64,000 bases of DNA from Lewinellaceae bacterium (GCA_020636095.1 JACJYN010000003.1:1178001-1242000), one strand, 5' to 3'; numbered from the stretch's first letter, positions 15,836-25,023 are shown. A program made the numbers and translations. The notes: generated by a model not told the origin, from the sequence alone.

Positions 15836-17164
15836 TTACCGCTTTGCCACCCAGTCTACAGGGTTAAGCCTCTTTTTTTCCTGCCATACTTCAAAATGGA
15901 CTTCCGGTTTATCTTTGCCGAGTTGGCCGATCGGTTCGCGGGTATTCACCATATCTCCCCGTTGTACGAAGGCCTCTTCCAGGTTGGAGTATACCGTATA
16001 GTATTTTCCGTGCTGGATGATGACCGTATTTTTATAACCCGGAATAAATTGAGTTCCGGCTATTTTCCCTTCGAATATAGCGTATACGTTGGACTGCTCA
16101 TCCGTTCGGATATCGATACCATTGTTGGTGATCTGAACACTTCGGATTTGAGGATGAGGCTGTTTGCCAAAGCGGCGGGTGATATAGCCGTTTTTTACCG
16201 GCCAGGGCAGGCGGCCCTGATTATCTTTGAAGCTGTTCGACAAGGGGATGTTGTCATCCGGTTCCTCCGGCCCTTCACCGGCGGCCAGTACATCGGCGGC
16301 CCGGGCCTCGCGGCGTTTTCTGGCCATTTCTTTCCGGATGACCTCTTCGATGGCCAGGTTGAGTGCATCATGGGACTTCTGCTGCTCATCCAGTTCGGCA
16401 ACGAGCCGCCCCTCGCTGGTTTTGAGTTCTTTGAGAATCCGGTCTTTGTCTTTCAATTCCCGGTTGAGTAATTGCTGCTGCTGCTCCTGGGAGGCCAGCA
16501 GTTGCTCCTTTTCCTCTAGTTTCCCCTCTAGTTGGCGGGCCTTTCTGGCCAGCATTTCCTGAGTTTGGATGATCAGGGCGGCCTGTTTTTTCCGGTAGCG
16601 GTCATACTGGCGAATATACTGCCAGCGGCGGAAAGCATCGTTGAAGCTATCTGCCGAGAAAAGAAAGAGTAAAAAACTGTTATTGATCTTGTGCCGGTAG
16701 GCGGTTCGGATAATGTTGGCGTACTCCTGCTTCAGCCAGGCCACATCTTTGCTGAGGGCAGCCACTACTTCGTTGGCCCTGTTGATGCTGGTGTTGGCGT
16801 AGTCTACTTCTTCGTGCAGGGTATTGATCAACTGCTGGCGTTTCCGAATCTGGTTCTGCAGAGCCAGGTACTGGTCCAGGGTAGCCGCTTTATTTTGTTT
16901 GGTTTTTTTCAGCAGTGTCTCTGTGTCCCGGATCTCCATAAGCAGCTGTTGCCGTTTGGTTTCCAGGTCCTGCCGGTTTTGAGCGGCCAGCGAAGCCGTG
17001 AAGAGGAGGCTCAGCAAAGCCAGCGCTACGATACGTTGCTTATGCTTTGCTGAAAGTGTAAGCGTGTGAATAGTAGGGCGGCGCCATTTGCATCCGGGTG
17101 TGAACAGCTCCGGCAGGCGGGAAATGCGCTTATTTTGCTCGTGTATATCGATCAGGGATTTCAA
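15836..17164 (-). CDS. EnvC-like murein hydrolase activator with degenerate M23 domain
   Basis: A 442-residue periplasmic protein. It has a signal or membrane segment (~44-60, IVALALLSLLFTASLAAQ), a long coiled coil (~63-280), and a C-terminal LytM/M23 domain (~320-442). In active M23 peptidases zinc is held by HxxxD and HxH. Here those read NNGID and EVHFE, so two ligands are missing, as in E. coli EnvC and NlpD, which activate amidases instead of cutting. The likely role is amidase activation at cell division, an inference. The start overlaps the DUF4292 gene by 35 bases, pointing to coupled translation. No in-frame ATG lies closer to the signal peptide. Confidence 0.85.
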   Translation of the reverse strand: MKSLIDIHEQNKRISRLPELFTPGCKWRRPTIHTLTLSAKHKQRIVALALLSLLFTASLAAQNRQDLETKRQQLLMEIRDTETLLKKTKQNKAATLDQYLALQNQIRKRQQLINTLHEEVDYANTSINRANEVVAALSKDVAWLKQEYANIIRTAYRHKINNSFLLFLFSADSFNDAFRRWQYIRQYDRYRKKQAALIIQTQEMLARKARQLEGKLEEKEQLLASQEQQQQLLNRELKDKDRILKELKTSEGRLVAELDEQQKSHDALNLAIEEVIRKEMARKRREARAADVLAAGEGPEEPDDNIPLSNSFKDNQGRLPWPVKNGYITRRFGKQPHPQIRSVQITNNGIDIRTDEQSNVYAIFEGKIAGTQFIPGYKNTVIIQHGKYYTVYSNLEEAFVQRGDMVNTREPIGQLGKDKPEVHFEVWQEKKRLNPVDWVAKR

Positions 17165-17912
17165 ATCTGATATTCTTTGGGGCCTCGGTATCTAATTTCG
17201 AAAATTTCATTGCGACCTTTGCCTTTTCGGAATTGTTGCTCTCCATCTCAAGCCTGCGAAGGTACGAAAATTTCTGGTTGTCGGCGGCCTCGCCGTAATC
17301 CTCCAGGAACATGATGACCTGCTGGCCATTTCCTTTGTCATTAAACGACATTTTGCGCAACAGGAACCCGTTGGCGTCAACCCAGTAATCACTTTCAACC
17401 GGCAATCCCCGGCCCATAAGGTGATAGGATGGGCCCATGGGTTCTATTTGCAGGCCTTTACTGTCAAAGAAAACGGGGTTTCCGAGAATGACGTCCTGCA
17501 GTTGAGTGAGGCTGGCCGGCAGCCCATATGATTCGGAGAGATAGCCCAGCCCTTCAATCATGTATTCGTTGTTGATGCGGTCCAGCACATAAACGGAGTC
17601 TTGAGTCACCTGGACGCGCGCTAATTCGAACCCGAGCTTTTTAATGCTGAGCCAGAGCAGGCTGTCGCGCCGTATCCGAATGGTAGCGGTAGCTGAAAAA
17701 GACTGGCTGCCATCATCGTAATCAATATTGGTGCGGGCGCTAAACCATTCCGGTTGTAGTTTTTGCCGCGCCAGCTGTTTGAGCAGAAAATCAGCGTCCA
17801 TTTCTTTTTTGGCTGCTTTGCCCCCTTTGCGGGTGGCCGAGCAACTACTCAGGAAAGAAAGCCCCAGGAAGAGGCCAACCATGATTAAAATACCCGGAGT
17901 TGTTATTTTCAT
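17130..17912 (-). CDS. DUF4292 lipoprotein (LolA/LolB-like fold)
   Basis: A 260-residue lipoprotein with a signal peptide ending in the lipobox LSSC (Cys24). The rest matches the DUF4292 family of Bacteroidota: WFSARTNIDYDDGSQSFSAT, DSLLWLSIKKLGFELARV, QDSVYVLDRINNEYMIEGL and a final AKVAMKFSKLDTEAPKNIRF. The fold is believed similar to LolB. A role in envelope lipid or lipoprotein handling is plausible but unproven. It sits between a TPR gene and an EnvC-like gene on one strand, an order common in Bacteroidota. Confidence 0.85.
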   Translation of the reverse strand: MKITTPGILIMVGLFLGLSFLSSCSATRKGGKAAKKEMDADFLLKQLARQKLQPEWFSARTNIDYDDGSQSFSATATIRIRRDSLLWLSIKKLGFELARVQVTQDSVYVLDRINNEYMIEGLGYLSESYGLPASLTQLQDVILGNPVFFDSKGLQIEPMGPSYHLMGRGLPVESDYWVDANGFLLRKMSFNDKGNGQQVIMFLEDYGEAADNQKFSYLRRLEMESNNSEKAKVAMKFSKLDTEAPKNIRFEIPDRYTRAK

Positions 17913-17935
17913 TAATATCTACTTGTTTACACCCA

Positions 17936-17973
17936 CACACTGATACACTGATACACCGATACACTGATACACT
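17936..17973. repeat. Decamer repeat ATACACTGAT between TPR and DUF4292 genes
   Basis: About four copies of ATACACTGAT/ATACACCGAT fill the 59-base spacer, and the last runs up to the TPR stop codon. The same decamer occurs at 6592-6655. Confidence 0.6.
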
Positions 17974-19693
17974 ACTCATACAACTTCTTATCCGTTATCT
18001 TTTTCTCCAGCAATTCCGAACGGTTACCAAGCTGGCGCGCCTGTTTCCAGTACCCGATGGCCGGTTCGGTTTCATTGAGCTGATAAAGCACGTCACCGTA
18101 GTGTTCCAGCATCTCGGGATCTTGGCCGCCGCCGTTCTGCAGGGCTTTGTCCATCCATTCCCGGGCTTTTTTGTAGTCCTTCATTCGATAGAGCACCCAG
18201 CCGTAAGTGAACAGGTATTCCGGTTGTTTGGGAAGGATGTCATTGGCCAGGGCCGCCATTTCCCGGGCTTTATCGAGGCGTTCTCCCCGTTCCGCCAGGG
18301 CGTAGGCATATTGGCTGAGCACATCGGGAGACTTCGGGTTGAGCGCCAGGGCGGCTTCAAAAGACTGGCGGGATTGTTCGTATTGTTCCAGGCGGTTGTA
18401 GACGAGGCCCAGTTGGGATTGTATCTGCATTTGGAGAAAGCCATTGTTACCAGCCATGAGCAGCGCCCGCTGCAGTGCGGAAAGCGCTTCCTGTTCGTCG
18501 TCCAGTTTACTGGCGGCCACCCCATGAAGAAAGTAGGCGGTAGCCTGGTTGGGAAAGTAATCCATAGCTTTTTCACTGAACTCTAGTAAATCCTGGTATT
18601 GCATTTCTTCCCTGTAAATATGCATGGCCTGTTCCCAAACCAGAAAGACCGTATCGTCCAGTTCAAGGGTTTTCTTGTATTTGGCCAAAGCCTCCTGCTT
18701 TTTGCCAGAATAGTAAAGCAGGTCGCCGGAAGCGGAGTAGCCCTTGGCCTCCGTAGGATGTACTTCCTCCAGAATGGTGGAAAGCTCCAGGGCGGCGGCG
18801 GCGAGTTGCTGGTCGCCGGTATCGGCGACGCGTTGAATAAAGGGCATCAGCTGGCCTATTTTGAGGTCTATGCTCACTCCTTCCTGGCGAAATACCGGTT
18901 TCAGCGATTCGAGAAATTGCAATTCCCCTCCGGATGGGCCCGGCTCTCCGGCCAGTGCCAGCTGCGCCTTGGCATTTTCCGGATCCAGCCGGAGAATCTC
19001 CCGATAAACTTCATCGGCCTTGCTCATTTCCCCCACCTGTTGGTAAAAGCCGGCCAAAAGATGCCGGTATTCCATATCTTTTGGATACGCTTCGATCAGC
19101 CGCTCCAGCTCCCGCGCCGCCTTTTTGTTGTCGCCGGTTCCCAGGTAAAGGGAGTGTTTCCGCCGAATGACTTCTTCATTGACCCCCATTCTTTTTTCCA
19201 GCAGGTTATACACCTTTAGGGCATCGTTGATCTCATCGGCGCGCACCAGAAAATAGGCCCAGCGGAAATAGTTGAATTCATCATTGGGTTCCAATTCGGT
19301 GATGCGCTCATAGGCTTTTGCCGCTTCATCGTTGCGGTTGAGTTTTTGGTAGAGGTCGGCCAGGAATTTCAGATACCAGGTATTCTGGGTGTCCCATTCG
19401 ATAGCATCTTTAACTGCTTTAACCGCCTTCTCATCTTCTTCGGTAGCTTCGTAGGCCCTCGCCAGTTCAAAAGCTACCGCTGCGTTTTTGGGGTCCTTTT
19501 TCAGGAGTTCCTTTAAAAGAGCAATGGCGTTTTCGTAATTACCCAACAGCTTTTCCCGACTGGCGTCGATGAATATTTTTTGCAGGTTTACAGCTTCTTC
19601 ACTTACACGCCCTTCCTGAGCCACAATACCCGTATGGAAACCGCTGGATAGTACCAGTAAGATACCTAGTATGCTTTGTTTTATCGTCATCAT
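17972..19693 (-). CDS. TPR-repeat exported protein
   Basis: A 573-residue exported protein built of tetratricopeptide repeats. The start at 19693 (MMTIKQSILGILLVLSSG) is preferred over an upstream in-frame start at 19759 because it places the signal peptide at the N-terminus, with cleavage near GIVAQEG. TPR units run through nearly the whole length, with phrases such as NAAVAFELARAYEATEEDEK, DEFNYFRWAYFLVRADEIND and TAYFLHGVAASKLDDEQEAL. It heads the TPR-DUF4292-EnvC group. Such TPR proteins are thought to assemble envelope complexes; the partner is not known. Confidence 0.82.
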   Translation of the reverse strand: MMTIKQSILGILLVLSSGFHTGIVAQEGRVSEEAVNLQKIFIDASREKLLGNYENAIALLKELLKKDPKNAAVAFELARAYEATEEDEKAVKAVKDAIEWDTQNTWYLKFLADLYQKLNRNDEAAKAYERITELEPNDEFNYFRWAYFLVRADEINDALKVYNLLEKRMGVNEEVIRRKHSLYLGTGDNKKAARELERLIEAYPKDMEYRHLLAGFYQQVGEMSKADEVYREILRLDPENAKAQLALAGEPGPSGGELQFLESLKPVFRQEGVSIDLKIGQLMPFIQRVADTGDQQLAAAALELSTILEEVHPTEAKGYSASGDLLYYSGKKQEALAKYKKTLELDDTVFLVWEQAMHIYREEMQYQDLLEFSEKAMDYFPNQATAYFLHGVAASKLDDEQEALSALQRALLMAGNNGFLQMQIQSQLGLVYNRLEQYEQSRQSFEAALALNPKSPDVLSQYAYALAERGERLDKAREMAALANDILPKQPEYLFTYGWVLYRMKDYKKAREWMDKALQNGGGQDPEMLEHYGDVLYQLNETEPAIGYWKQARQLGNRSELLEKKITDKKLYE

Positions 19694-19766
19694 CTTTTCT
19701 GTTCTTTGACAAATTTCGTGGAACGAATCTACCCGAAAGGCGGAAACAGGGCTCTCCAAAAATCTT

Positions 19767-19826
19767 AGCGTGTGTTCAAATTTCGTACTTCGGGGCTGCC
19801 CGAAGTACGAAATTTGAACACACGCT
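19767..19826. terminator. Perfect 28-bp inverted repeat with four-base loop
   Basis: AGCGTGTGTTCAAATTTCGT begins a 28-base arm that is perfectly repeated in inverse after the loop GCTG. There is no mismatch in 56 bases. It sits between two minus-strand genes and would end transcription of the nucleotidyltransferase gene, though the T-run is poor. The outer end (TTAGCGTGTGTT) recalls the ends of the 163-164 bp hairpins at 43.7 and 52.4 kb (AGAGCRTGTT), so it may be a short relative. Confidence 0.75.
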
Positions 19827-19947
19827 TAATACCTTAATACAGTGCCTGCCGTTAGGCCGGGTTTCAGCGGGCCCACGCAATTTGTCAAAGAAGGATATTT
19901 TTAAAATGCCCTTTAATGCTATACCCGTAAGGGCGGGTTTTGTTCTT

Positions 19948-20955
19948 TCAGAATCGATATTCGGAAAAATCGCCGATGCTAATTTCCGATTTTTCGCCGT
20001 GGTATTCAACCTCGTTACCCAGCATAGAGTTGCTAAGGTTGGCATGGTGAATCTTAGTGTTGTTCTGAATGACACTATTGCTTATAACGGAATCCTCTAC
20101 TGTAGAATTGTTGCCCAGTGATACATAAGGGCCTACGACACTATTGCTGATCACTGCGCCTTCCCCGATATAACAGGGGGGAATGATGATGGCATTTTTT
20201 TTAGTGATATTGGAGGCAACCAGGTTTTCGCTTTCCGCTTTGAGTTCGAGGATACGTTGATTGGTGGCCAGGACATTGTCCTTGTTGCCGCAATCGAGCC
20301 ATTCTTCGATCCGGGCAGAACGGAATTTCACGCCATTATCCTTCAGGATATCCAGGGCGGAAGTCAGTTGATATTCTCCTTTGTCAGTGATGTCTTCATC
20401 CACCATTTTCTGCAGGGTGTCCCGAAGGCGTTCTCCATCGTTGAAATAGTAGATACCCACGATAGCCAGGTCGGATACGAAGGTGGGCGATTTTTCTACA
20501 AATTCGGTAATGATATTGGCTTCATCGACTTTCACTACGCCGAAGGAGGAAGGATCGGCTACTTTCTGCACCCAAATGATGCCGTCTTCCTGCGGGTCGA
20601 ACGTGAAGTTGGCCTTGAATAAGGTATCGGCAAAAGCGACGAGGCAATGGCCCGACAGGCTGGGTTTGGCACATAACACCGCATGGCCCGGCCCCAGGGG
20701 GGAATCCTGATAATAGATAGAACACTTGGCGCCGATGCTCTCTGCGACCTTTTGTAACTGCCGTTCTGCTTCGGCGCCAAAATCACCGATGATGAAGGCT
20801 ACTTCTTCTACTTTTTCATCTAATGCCGTACTGAGGTCTTCAACGATGCGCTGGACGATGGGCTTGCCGGCAACAGGGATCAGTGGCTTAGGCGTGGTCA
20901 GGGTGTGAGGGCGAAGGCGGGACCCTCGGCCCGCCATTGGAATGATAATTTTCAT
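19948..20955 (-). CDS. Sugar-1-phosphate nucleotidyltransferase family protein
   Basis: A 335-residue enzyme of the RmlA/GlmU-N type that activates a sugar-1-phosphate with an NTP. The N-terminal Rossmann domain (~1-230) has the signature IPMAGRGSRLRPHT and the lysine motif TPKPLIPVAGKP, followed by SPLGPGHAVL and the metal-site ADT. The last ~90 residues are a left-handed beta-helix of hexapeptides (IGEGAVISNSVVGPYVSLG) like a trimerising or acyltransferase-like tail. The sugar cannot be deduced. It lies upstream of the TPR-DUF4292-EnvC group on the same strand, with a strong hairpin between. Confidence 0.87.
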   Translation of the reverse strand: MKIIIPMAGRGSRLRPHTLTTPKPLIPVAGKPIVQRIVEDLSTALDEKVEEVAFIIGDFGAEAERQLQKVAESIGAKCSIYYQDSPLGPGHAVLCAKPSLSGHCLVAFADTLFKANFTFDPQEDGIIWVQKVADPSSFGVVKVDEANIITEFVEKSPTFVSDLAIVGIYYFNDGERLRDTLQKMVDEDITDKGEYQLTSALDILKDNGVKFRSARIEEWLDCGNKDNVLATNQRILELKAESENLVASNITKKNAIIIPPCYIGEGAVISNSVVGPYVSLGNNSTVEDSVISNSVIQNNTKIHHANLSNSMLGNEVEYHGEKSEISIGDFSEYRF

Positions 20956-21080
20956 GAATGCATTTAGTTTTGGTTGATCCTATACATATAAATTTTTCTT
21001 GCTGTCCTATTTAAGTACGAGGCCATTTAAAAAACGGCCAATCTGATTCACGGGAATTTTGTGCGATAAGAAACCGCCCA

Positions 21081-21088
21081 CAAAGGTA
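21081..21088 (-). promoter_or_regulatory. Possible -7 element for the nucleotidyltransferase gene
   Basis: Read on the minus strand this is TACCTTTG, a full match to the Bacteroidota -7 consensus TAnnTTTG, about 125 bases before the gene start at 20955. No good -33 TTG is seen at the right distance, so the call is weak. Confidence 0.35.
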
Positions 21089-21292
21089 AGCAACCTTGAA
21101 AAAATAAGCCATGCCAGCCGGAGCGGGCATGGCCACGCTCCGAAATTACTGTACAAAGGGAATACAGGTAGGAGCGTTGTACTCTTTTGCAACTTATCCG
21201 CCTTGGGCCCTGGCAGGATAAAATGCCTTAATACAGCAATTCAAGCAGGCGAGGCGCAGGAATAGGCTGTAATATATAACCGGTTTGAAAGT

Positions 21293-21379
21293 TCAGTACG
21301 CTATTAAATAAGTAAATTTTCGTTTCTGGGCGAAAAGGCACGGCCAGAAGCATAAGATATTTATTTAACAGCGTACTCA
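21293..21379. repeat. 87-bp quasi-palindrome downstream of pyk
   Basis: The arms AGTACGCTATTAAATAA and TTATTTAACAGCGTACT pair with one mismatch. The interior pairs weakly (TTTCG-TTTCTGG facing CCAGAAGC). It lies in the 465-bp gap between pyk and the nucleotidyltransferase gene, 42 bases past the pyk stop, and may act as its terminator. The rest of this gap holds no gene that I can recognise. Confidence 0.6.
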
Positions 21380-21420
21380 AGGTTGGTTTTGTGAAGGTAC
21401 TAATTTTTTGGCTTGGGGCC

Positions 21421-22860
21421 CTATTCCACCACCGTCACCTTTAGCATATTGGTCCGGAAACGGCGGTGCAGGGGCATGCTGGCGGTATTGATGACGATGT
21501 CGCCGGTATGCACTCTGCCTTCTCGTTTGAGGATATCTGTAACATCCTGAATGGTCTCGTCGGTTGTAGTAAAGCGGTCGTAGTAAAAGCAGCGCACCCC
21601 CCAGACGAGGTTGAGCGTAGCCAGCATGTGCATGCGGTCCGAAAAGATGTAGATGTCTTTTTTCGGGCGGTAGCTCGATACCTTGAAAGCCGTGTAGCCG
21701 GAGCTGGTCATACCTACGATAGCCTTCGCCCCGATATCCATGGCGGTCTTGCCTGCGTTGAAGCAGATAATATCCGATTGGAACGTTCTGGATTTGGGGT
21801 TTGCTACCGGCCGGCGGCTTTCGAAGTTGAAGTGCGTCTCCGCCACCTCTATGATCTTGTTCATCGCTTCAACGACTTTCACCGGATGCTTGCCGGCCGC
21901 AGTTTCCGCGCTGAGCATCACTGCATCGGCGCCGTCGAGTACCGCGTTGGCCACGTCTGTGATCTCGGCGCGCGTGGGGCTGGGGTTGGTGATCATGCTA
22001 TCCATCATTTGAGTAGCGACGATGACCGGGCGGGCCCGTTGTATGCATTTGGCGATGATATCCTTCTGGATGAGGGGCAGTTGTTCCATGGGTACCTCTA
22101 TACCGAGGTCGCCCCGCGCTACCATGATGCCATTGGAATGCTTGATGATCTTATCAAGGTTGGCCACGGCCTCCGGTTTTTCGATCTTGGCAATAATCTT
22201 GGCGGGATGGTTTTTGGCGGAAATCCGTTTAGCCAGGTCTTTTACATCTTTGGGGTTGCGGACAAAGGAGAGGGCGATCCAGTTGACGGGCTGAGTGAGG
22301 ATGAAGTCCAGGTCGGCCAGGTCCTTTTCGGTCAGGCAAGGGAGAGAAATCTTTGTGTTGGGTAGATTGACCCCCTTATTGGACGAAAGCACTCCTCCAA
22401 AAAGCGTTTTCAACCGAACCATATCTTCCCTATTGGTCTCGATGACCTCAAAAACGAGTTTGCCATCATCCACAAGTACGCGTTCTCCCATTTTTACATC
22501 TCTGGGAAACTGCTCGTAACTCATGTATATCTTCTCCATGGTTCCGATACATTTCTCATTGACCAGGGTGATCACATCTCCCTCGTTCAGTTCCAGAGCG
22601 TTGTCCTTGATCTTGCCAATTCGAAGCTTAGGCCCCTGAAGATCGGCCAGCAGCCCAATGTGGAGGTTGTACTTTTCATTGATATAGGTGACGTGGTTGA
22701 TCACCTCGAGATGATCCTCGTGGCTACCGTGAGAAAAATTGAGGCGAAACACATCGACTCCGGCTTTGACTAAATCCAACAGGTTAGAGTAAGAACTGCA
22801 GGCTGGCCCCACAGTAGCGACAATCTTTGTATTTTGATGGTCTACAACTTTCATAGACAT
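21421..22860 (-). CDS. pyk: Pyruvate kinase
   Basis: A 479-residue cytoplasmic glycolytic enzyme converting phosphoenolpyruvate and ADP to pyruvate and ATP. The N-terminal strand TKIVATVGPACSS is followed by FRLNFSHGSHEDH with substrate- and K+-binding residues. The active-site block IIAKIEKPEAVANLD (~220) carries the catalytic Lys, followed by GIMVARGDLGIEVP. ATQMMDSMITNPSPTRAEITDVANAVLDGADA (written here by its ends only as ATQMMDSM and GADAVMLSAETAAGKHP) is intact. A C-terminal regulatory domain is present. It is divergent from acpP across a 443-bp gap. ATG at the third codon is an equally possible start. Confidence 0.96.
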   Translation of the reverse strand: MSMKVVDHQNTKIVATVGPACSSYSNLLDLVKAGVDVFRLNFSHGSHEDHLEVINHVTYINEKYNLHIGLLADLQGPKLRIGKIKDNALELNEGDVITLVNEKCIGTMEKIYMSYEQFPRDVKMGERVLVDDGKLVFEVIETNREDMVRLKTLFGGVLSSNKGVNLPNTKISLPCLTEKDLADLDFILTQPVNWIALSFVRNPKDVKDLAKRISAKNHPAKIIAKIEKPEAVANLDKIIKHSNGIMVARGDLGIEVPMEQLPLIQKDIIAKCIQRARPVIVATQMMDSMITNPSPTRAEITDVANAVLDGADAVMLSAETAAGKHPVKVVEAMNKIIEVAETHFNFESRRPVANPKSRTFQSDIICFNAGKTAMDIGAKAIVGMTSSGYTAFKVSSYRPKKDIYIFSDRMHMLATLNLVWGVRCFYYDRFTTTDETIQDVTDILKREGRVHTGDIVINTASMPLHRRFRTNMLKVTVVE

Positions 22861-23237
22861 TGGTGATTTTCCTTCTTTAACAAGTTCTGCTAAAGAACCG
22901 TGATTTTAATTGAGTGGGCTCTATTGCTGACAAGGCGTAGGGCTCATTAGTAAGTGTAAAAATTACAATAATTAGTATTGTAAATGTACAGCTATCTGAA
23001 AAATATTCAAATATCCGCTCCGGAAAAGTAGAAGTAATTTATTGTAAATAGCTAATAATAAGCCGAATTACTGCTTGAAAGGTGTTCTGAGCCGGGATTT
23101 GGGTAGTATCCGAAAGATATGTGACAACTATTTGGACAAGGGCGGCCCCTGAGTATTATCTGATTATACAAAATAGCGCACCCCCAATAATTATGGGGTA
23201 TCGGGCACGGCCGCCGGGTATTTTTTTTTTTAAAAAC

Positions 23238-23270
23238 TTTGGTTATCAGGGGAGTTCTATGTTTCTTTGC
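23238..23270 (+). promoter_or_regulatory. Promoter of acpP
   Basis: TTTG at 23238-23241, a 20-base spacer, then TTTCTTTGC at 23262-23270. This matches the Bacteroidota form TTTG, N19-21, TAnnTTTGC apart from one base. The start of acpP is 34 bases further on. The remaining ~375 bases of the pyk-acpP gap are AT-rich and hold no gene that I can support. A GGGCACGGCCGCCGGGTA stretch followed by T10 at 23203-23231 may be a separate stop signal. Confidence 0.55.
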
Positions 23271-23303
23271 ATCGCAATCGTAAACCAATAAAGCGAATTC
23301 ACT

Positions 23304-23546
23304 ATGTCTAGTATTGCAGAAAGAGTAAGTAAAATCATCGTTGACAAACTGGGGGTCGACGAATCCGAGGTGACTCCAGAGGCCAGCTTTACCAACGATC
23401 TGGGTGCCGACTCTCTGGACACCGTGGAACTGATCATGGAATTTGAAAAGGAATTTGACTTATCCATCCCGGATGACCAAGCCGAGAACATCCAGACTGT
23501 TGGGCAGGCGATTGAATATCTCGAAGCCAACTCCGAGCAAAGCTAA
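23304..23546 (+). CDS. acpP: Acyl carrier protein
   Basis: An 80-residue acidic four-helix protein that carries growing fatty acyl chains. The phosphopantetheine site is Ser37 in GADSLDTVEL. Helices and acidic face are normal (IVDKLGVDESEVTPEASF, ADSLDTVELIMEFEKEFDL). It is followed by a strong terminator and then by fabF, the usual pairing for fatty-acid synthesis. Confidence 0.97.
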   Translation: MSSIAERVSKIIVDKLGVDESEVTPEASFTNDLGADSLDTVELIMEFEKEFDLSIPDDQAENIQTVGQAIEYLEANSEQS

Positions 23547-23579
23547 GTTCAACAATATTTGACTTAGATGTTCATTTCT

Positions 23580-23620
23580 ACAAATTAGAGGTATGTTCTA
23601 TACCTCTAATTTGTGGTTTT
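23580..23620 (+). terminator. Terminator after acpP
   Basis: ACAAATTAGAGGTAT and ATACCTCTAATTTGT are perfectly inverted, with the five-base loop GTTCT, followed by GGTTTT. It likely makes acpP transcripts more abundant than the fabF extension. Confidence 0.85.
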
Positions 23621-23774
23621 AAGAGGTGCCGATGTCGCCCTTTCCCTCCAAAGAGCAAAGTGAATACATAAGCCTACGATCTATCCTTAGTGGGTATTTT
23701 CTTGGCAGGCAAGGCTAAATGAGATGAGATTCAGGATTGATAATAAGCGCCGCAAAGCAAAAATTGAATAGCAA

Positions 23775-25022
23775 ATGAAAAGGGTTGTTGTAACAGGAAT
23801 AGGGGCATTGACTCCGATCGGCAACAATATCAAAACTTACCTCCAGGGCTTACAAAACGGCGTAAGCGGCGCTAATCCTATCACTCATTTCGACGCTTCC
23901 AACTTTAAAACACAGTTTGCCTGCGAAGTTAAGGAGCTCGATATAGAGCAACTTGTCGACCGCCGCGAAGCGCGCCGCATGGACTTATTCTCCATCTATG
24001 GCACTATTTCTTCAGATGAAGCGATAACAGATGCCGGCCTGGATTCGGAAAAACTGGATCTTGACCGCGTTGGCGTTATTTGGGGTTCCGGAATTGGAGG
24101 GCTGAAATCTCTGGAGGCTGAAATCGAAGAATTCATTACCGGGAACGGTACTCCACGTTATAATCCATTCATGATCCCCAAGATGATCGTGGATATAGTT
24201 GCCGGACAAATTTCCATAAAATATGGTTTCCGGGGCGTCAACTTCGCCACGGTCTCTGCCTGTGCCTCTTCTTCCCATGCTGTATCGGTAGCAGCTGATT
24301 ACATCCGCCTTGGCCGCCAGGATGTCGTTATCACCGGAGGTTCAGAGGCTGCTGTCATCAAAGCCGGAGTCGGAGGCTTTAACGCTATGAAAGCGCTCTC
24401 CACCCGCAACGATGACTATAAAACTGCCTCCCGGCCTTTCGACCTCGACCGCGATGGCTTTGTGCTGGGTGAGGGCGCGGGTGCGCTGGTGCTGGAAGAA
24501 CTGGAACACGCGAAAAAGCGGGGCGCCACGATTTACGCAGAATTAGTAGGCAGCGGCGCTACCGCCGATGCGCACCATATTACCGCTCCTCATCCGGAGG
24601 GCCTGGGAGCGAGCAACGTTATGAAAATTGCGCTGAAGGATGCCAGGCTAAACCCGGAAGATTTGGATTATATCAATGTTCACGGTACGTCAACTCCTCT
24701 GGGTGATGTTGCCGAAGTTAGGGCTATACAGCAGGTATTTGGCGATCATGCTTACCGGCTGAATATTAGCTCTACCAAATCCATGACCGGGCACTTGCTG
24801 GGAGCAGCGGGTGCGATCGAGGCCATTGCCGGCATTCTGAGTATTGTGCATGGTTTTGTACCGCCAACCATCAACCACTTTACTGATGATCCTGAGCTCG
24901 ACAGCAGGCTCAACCTCACGTTCAATGAAGCGCAGGAACGAAAAGTAAGGGCGATCCTCAGTAATACATTTGGTTTTGGCGGCCACAATTCATCATTGAT
25001 CTTTAAGAAATTTGAAGAATAG
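23775..25022 (+). CDS. fabF: Beta-ketoacyl-ACP synthase II
   Basis: A 415-residue thiolase-fold condensing enzyme that elongates acyl-ACP with malonyl-ACP. The catalytic triad is Cys163 (SACASSSHA), His303 (VHGTSTPLGD) and His340 (GHLLGAAGA), the same numbering as E. coli FabF. The C-terminal NTFGFGGHNSSLIF is intact. Start at ATG 23775, giving MKRVVVTGIGALTPIG. It follows acpP after a terminator and precedes rnc, an arrangement common across bacteria. Confidence 0.97.
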   Translation: MKRVVVTGIGALTPIGNNIKTYLQGLQNGVSGANPITHFDASNFKTQFACEVKELDIEQLVDRREARRMDLFSIYGTISSDEAITDAGLDSEKLDLDRVGVIWGSGIGGLKSLEAEIEEFITGNGTPRYNPFMIPKMIVDIVAGQISIKYGFRGVNFATVSACASSSHAVSVAADYIRLGRQDVVITGGSEAAVIKAGVGGFNAMKALSTRNDDYKTASRPFDLDRDGFVLGEGAGALVLEELEHAKKRGATIYAELVGSGATADAHHITAPHPEGLGASNVMKIALKDARLNPEDLDYINVHGTSTPLGDVAEVRAIQQVFGDHAYRLNISSTKSMTGHLLGAAGAIEAIAGILSIVHGFVPPTINHFTDDPELDSRLNLTFNEAQERKVRAILSNTFGFGGHNSSLIFKKFEE

Positions 25023-25023
25023 A

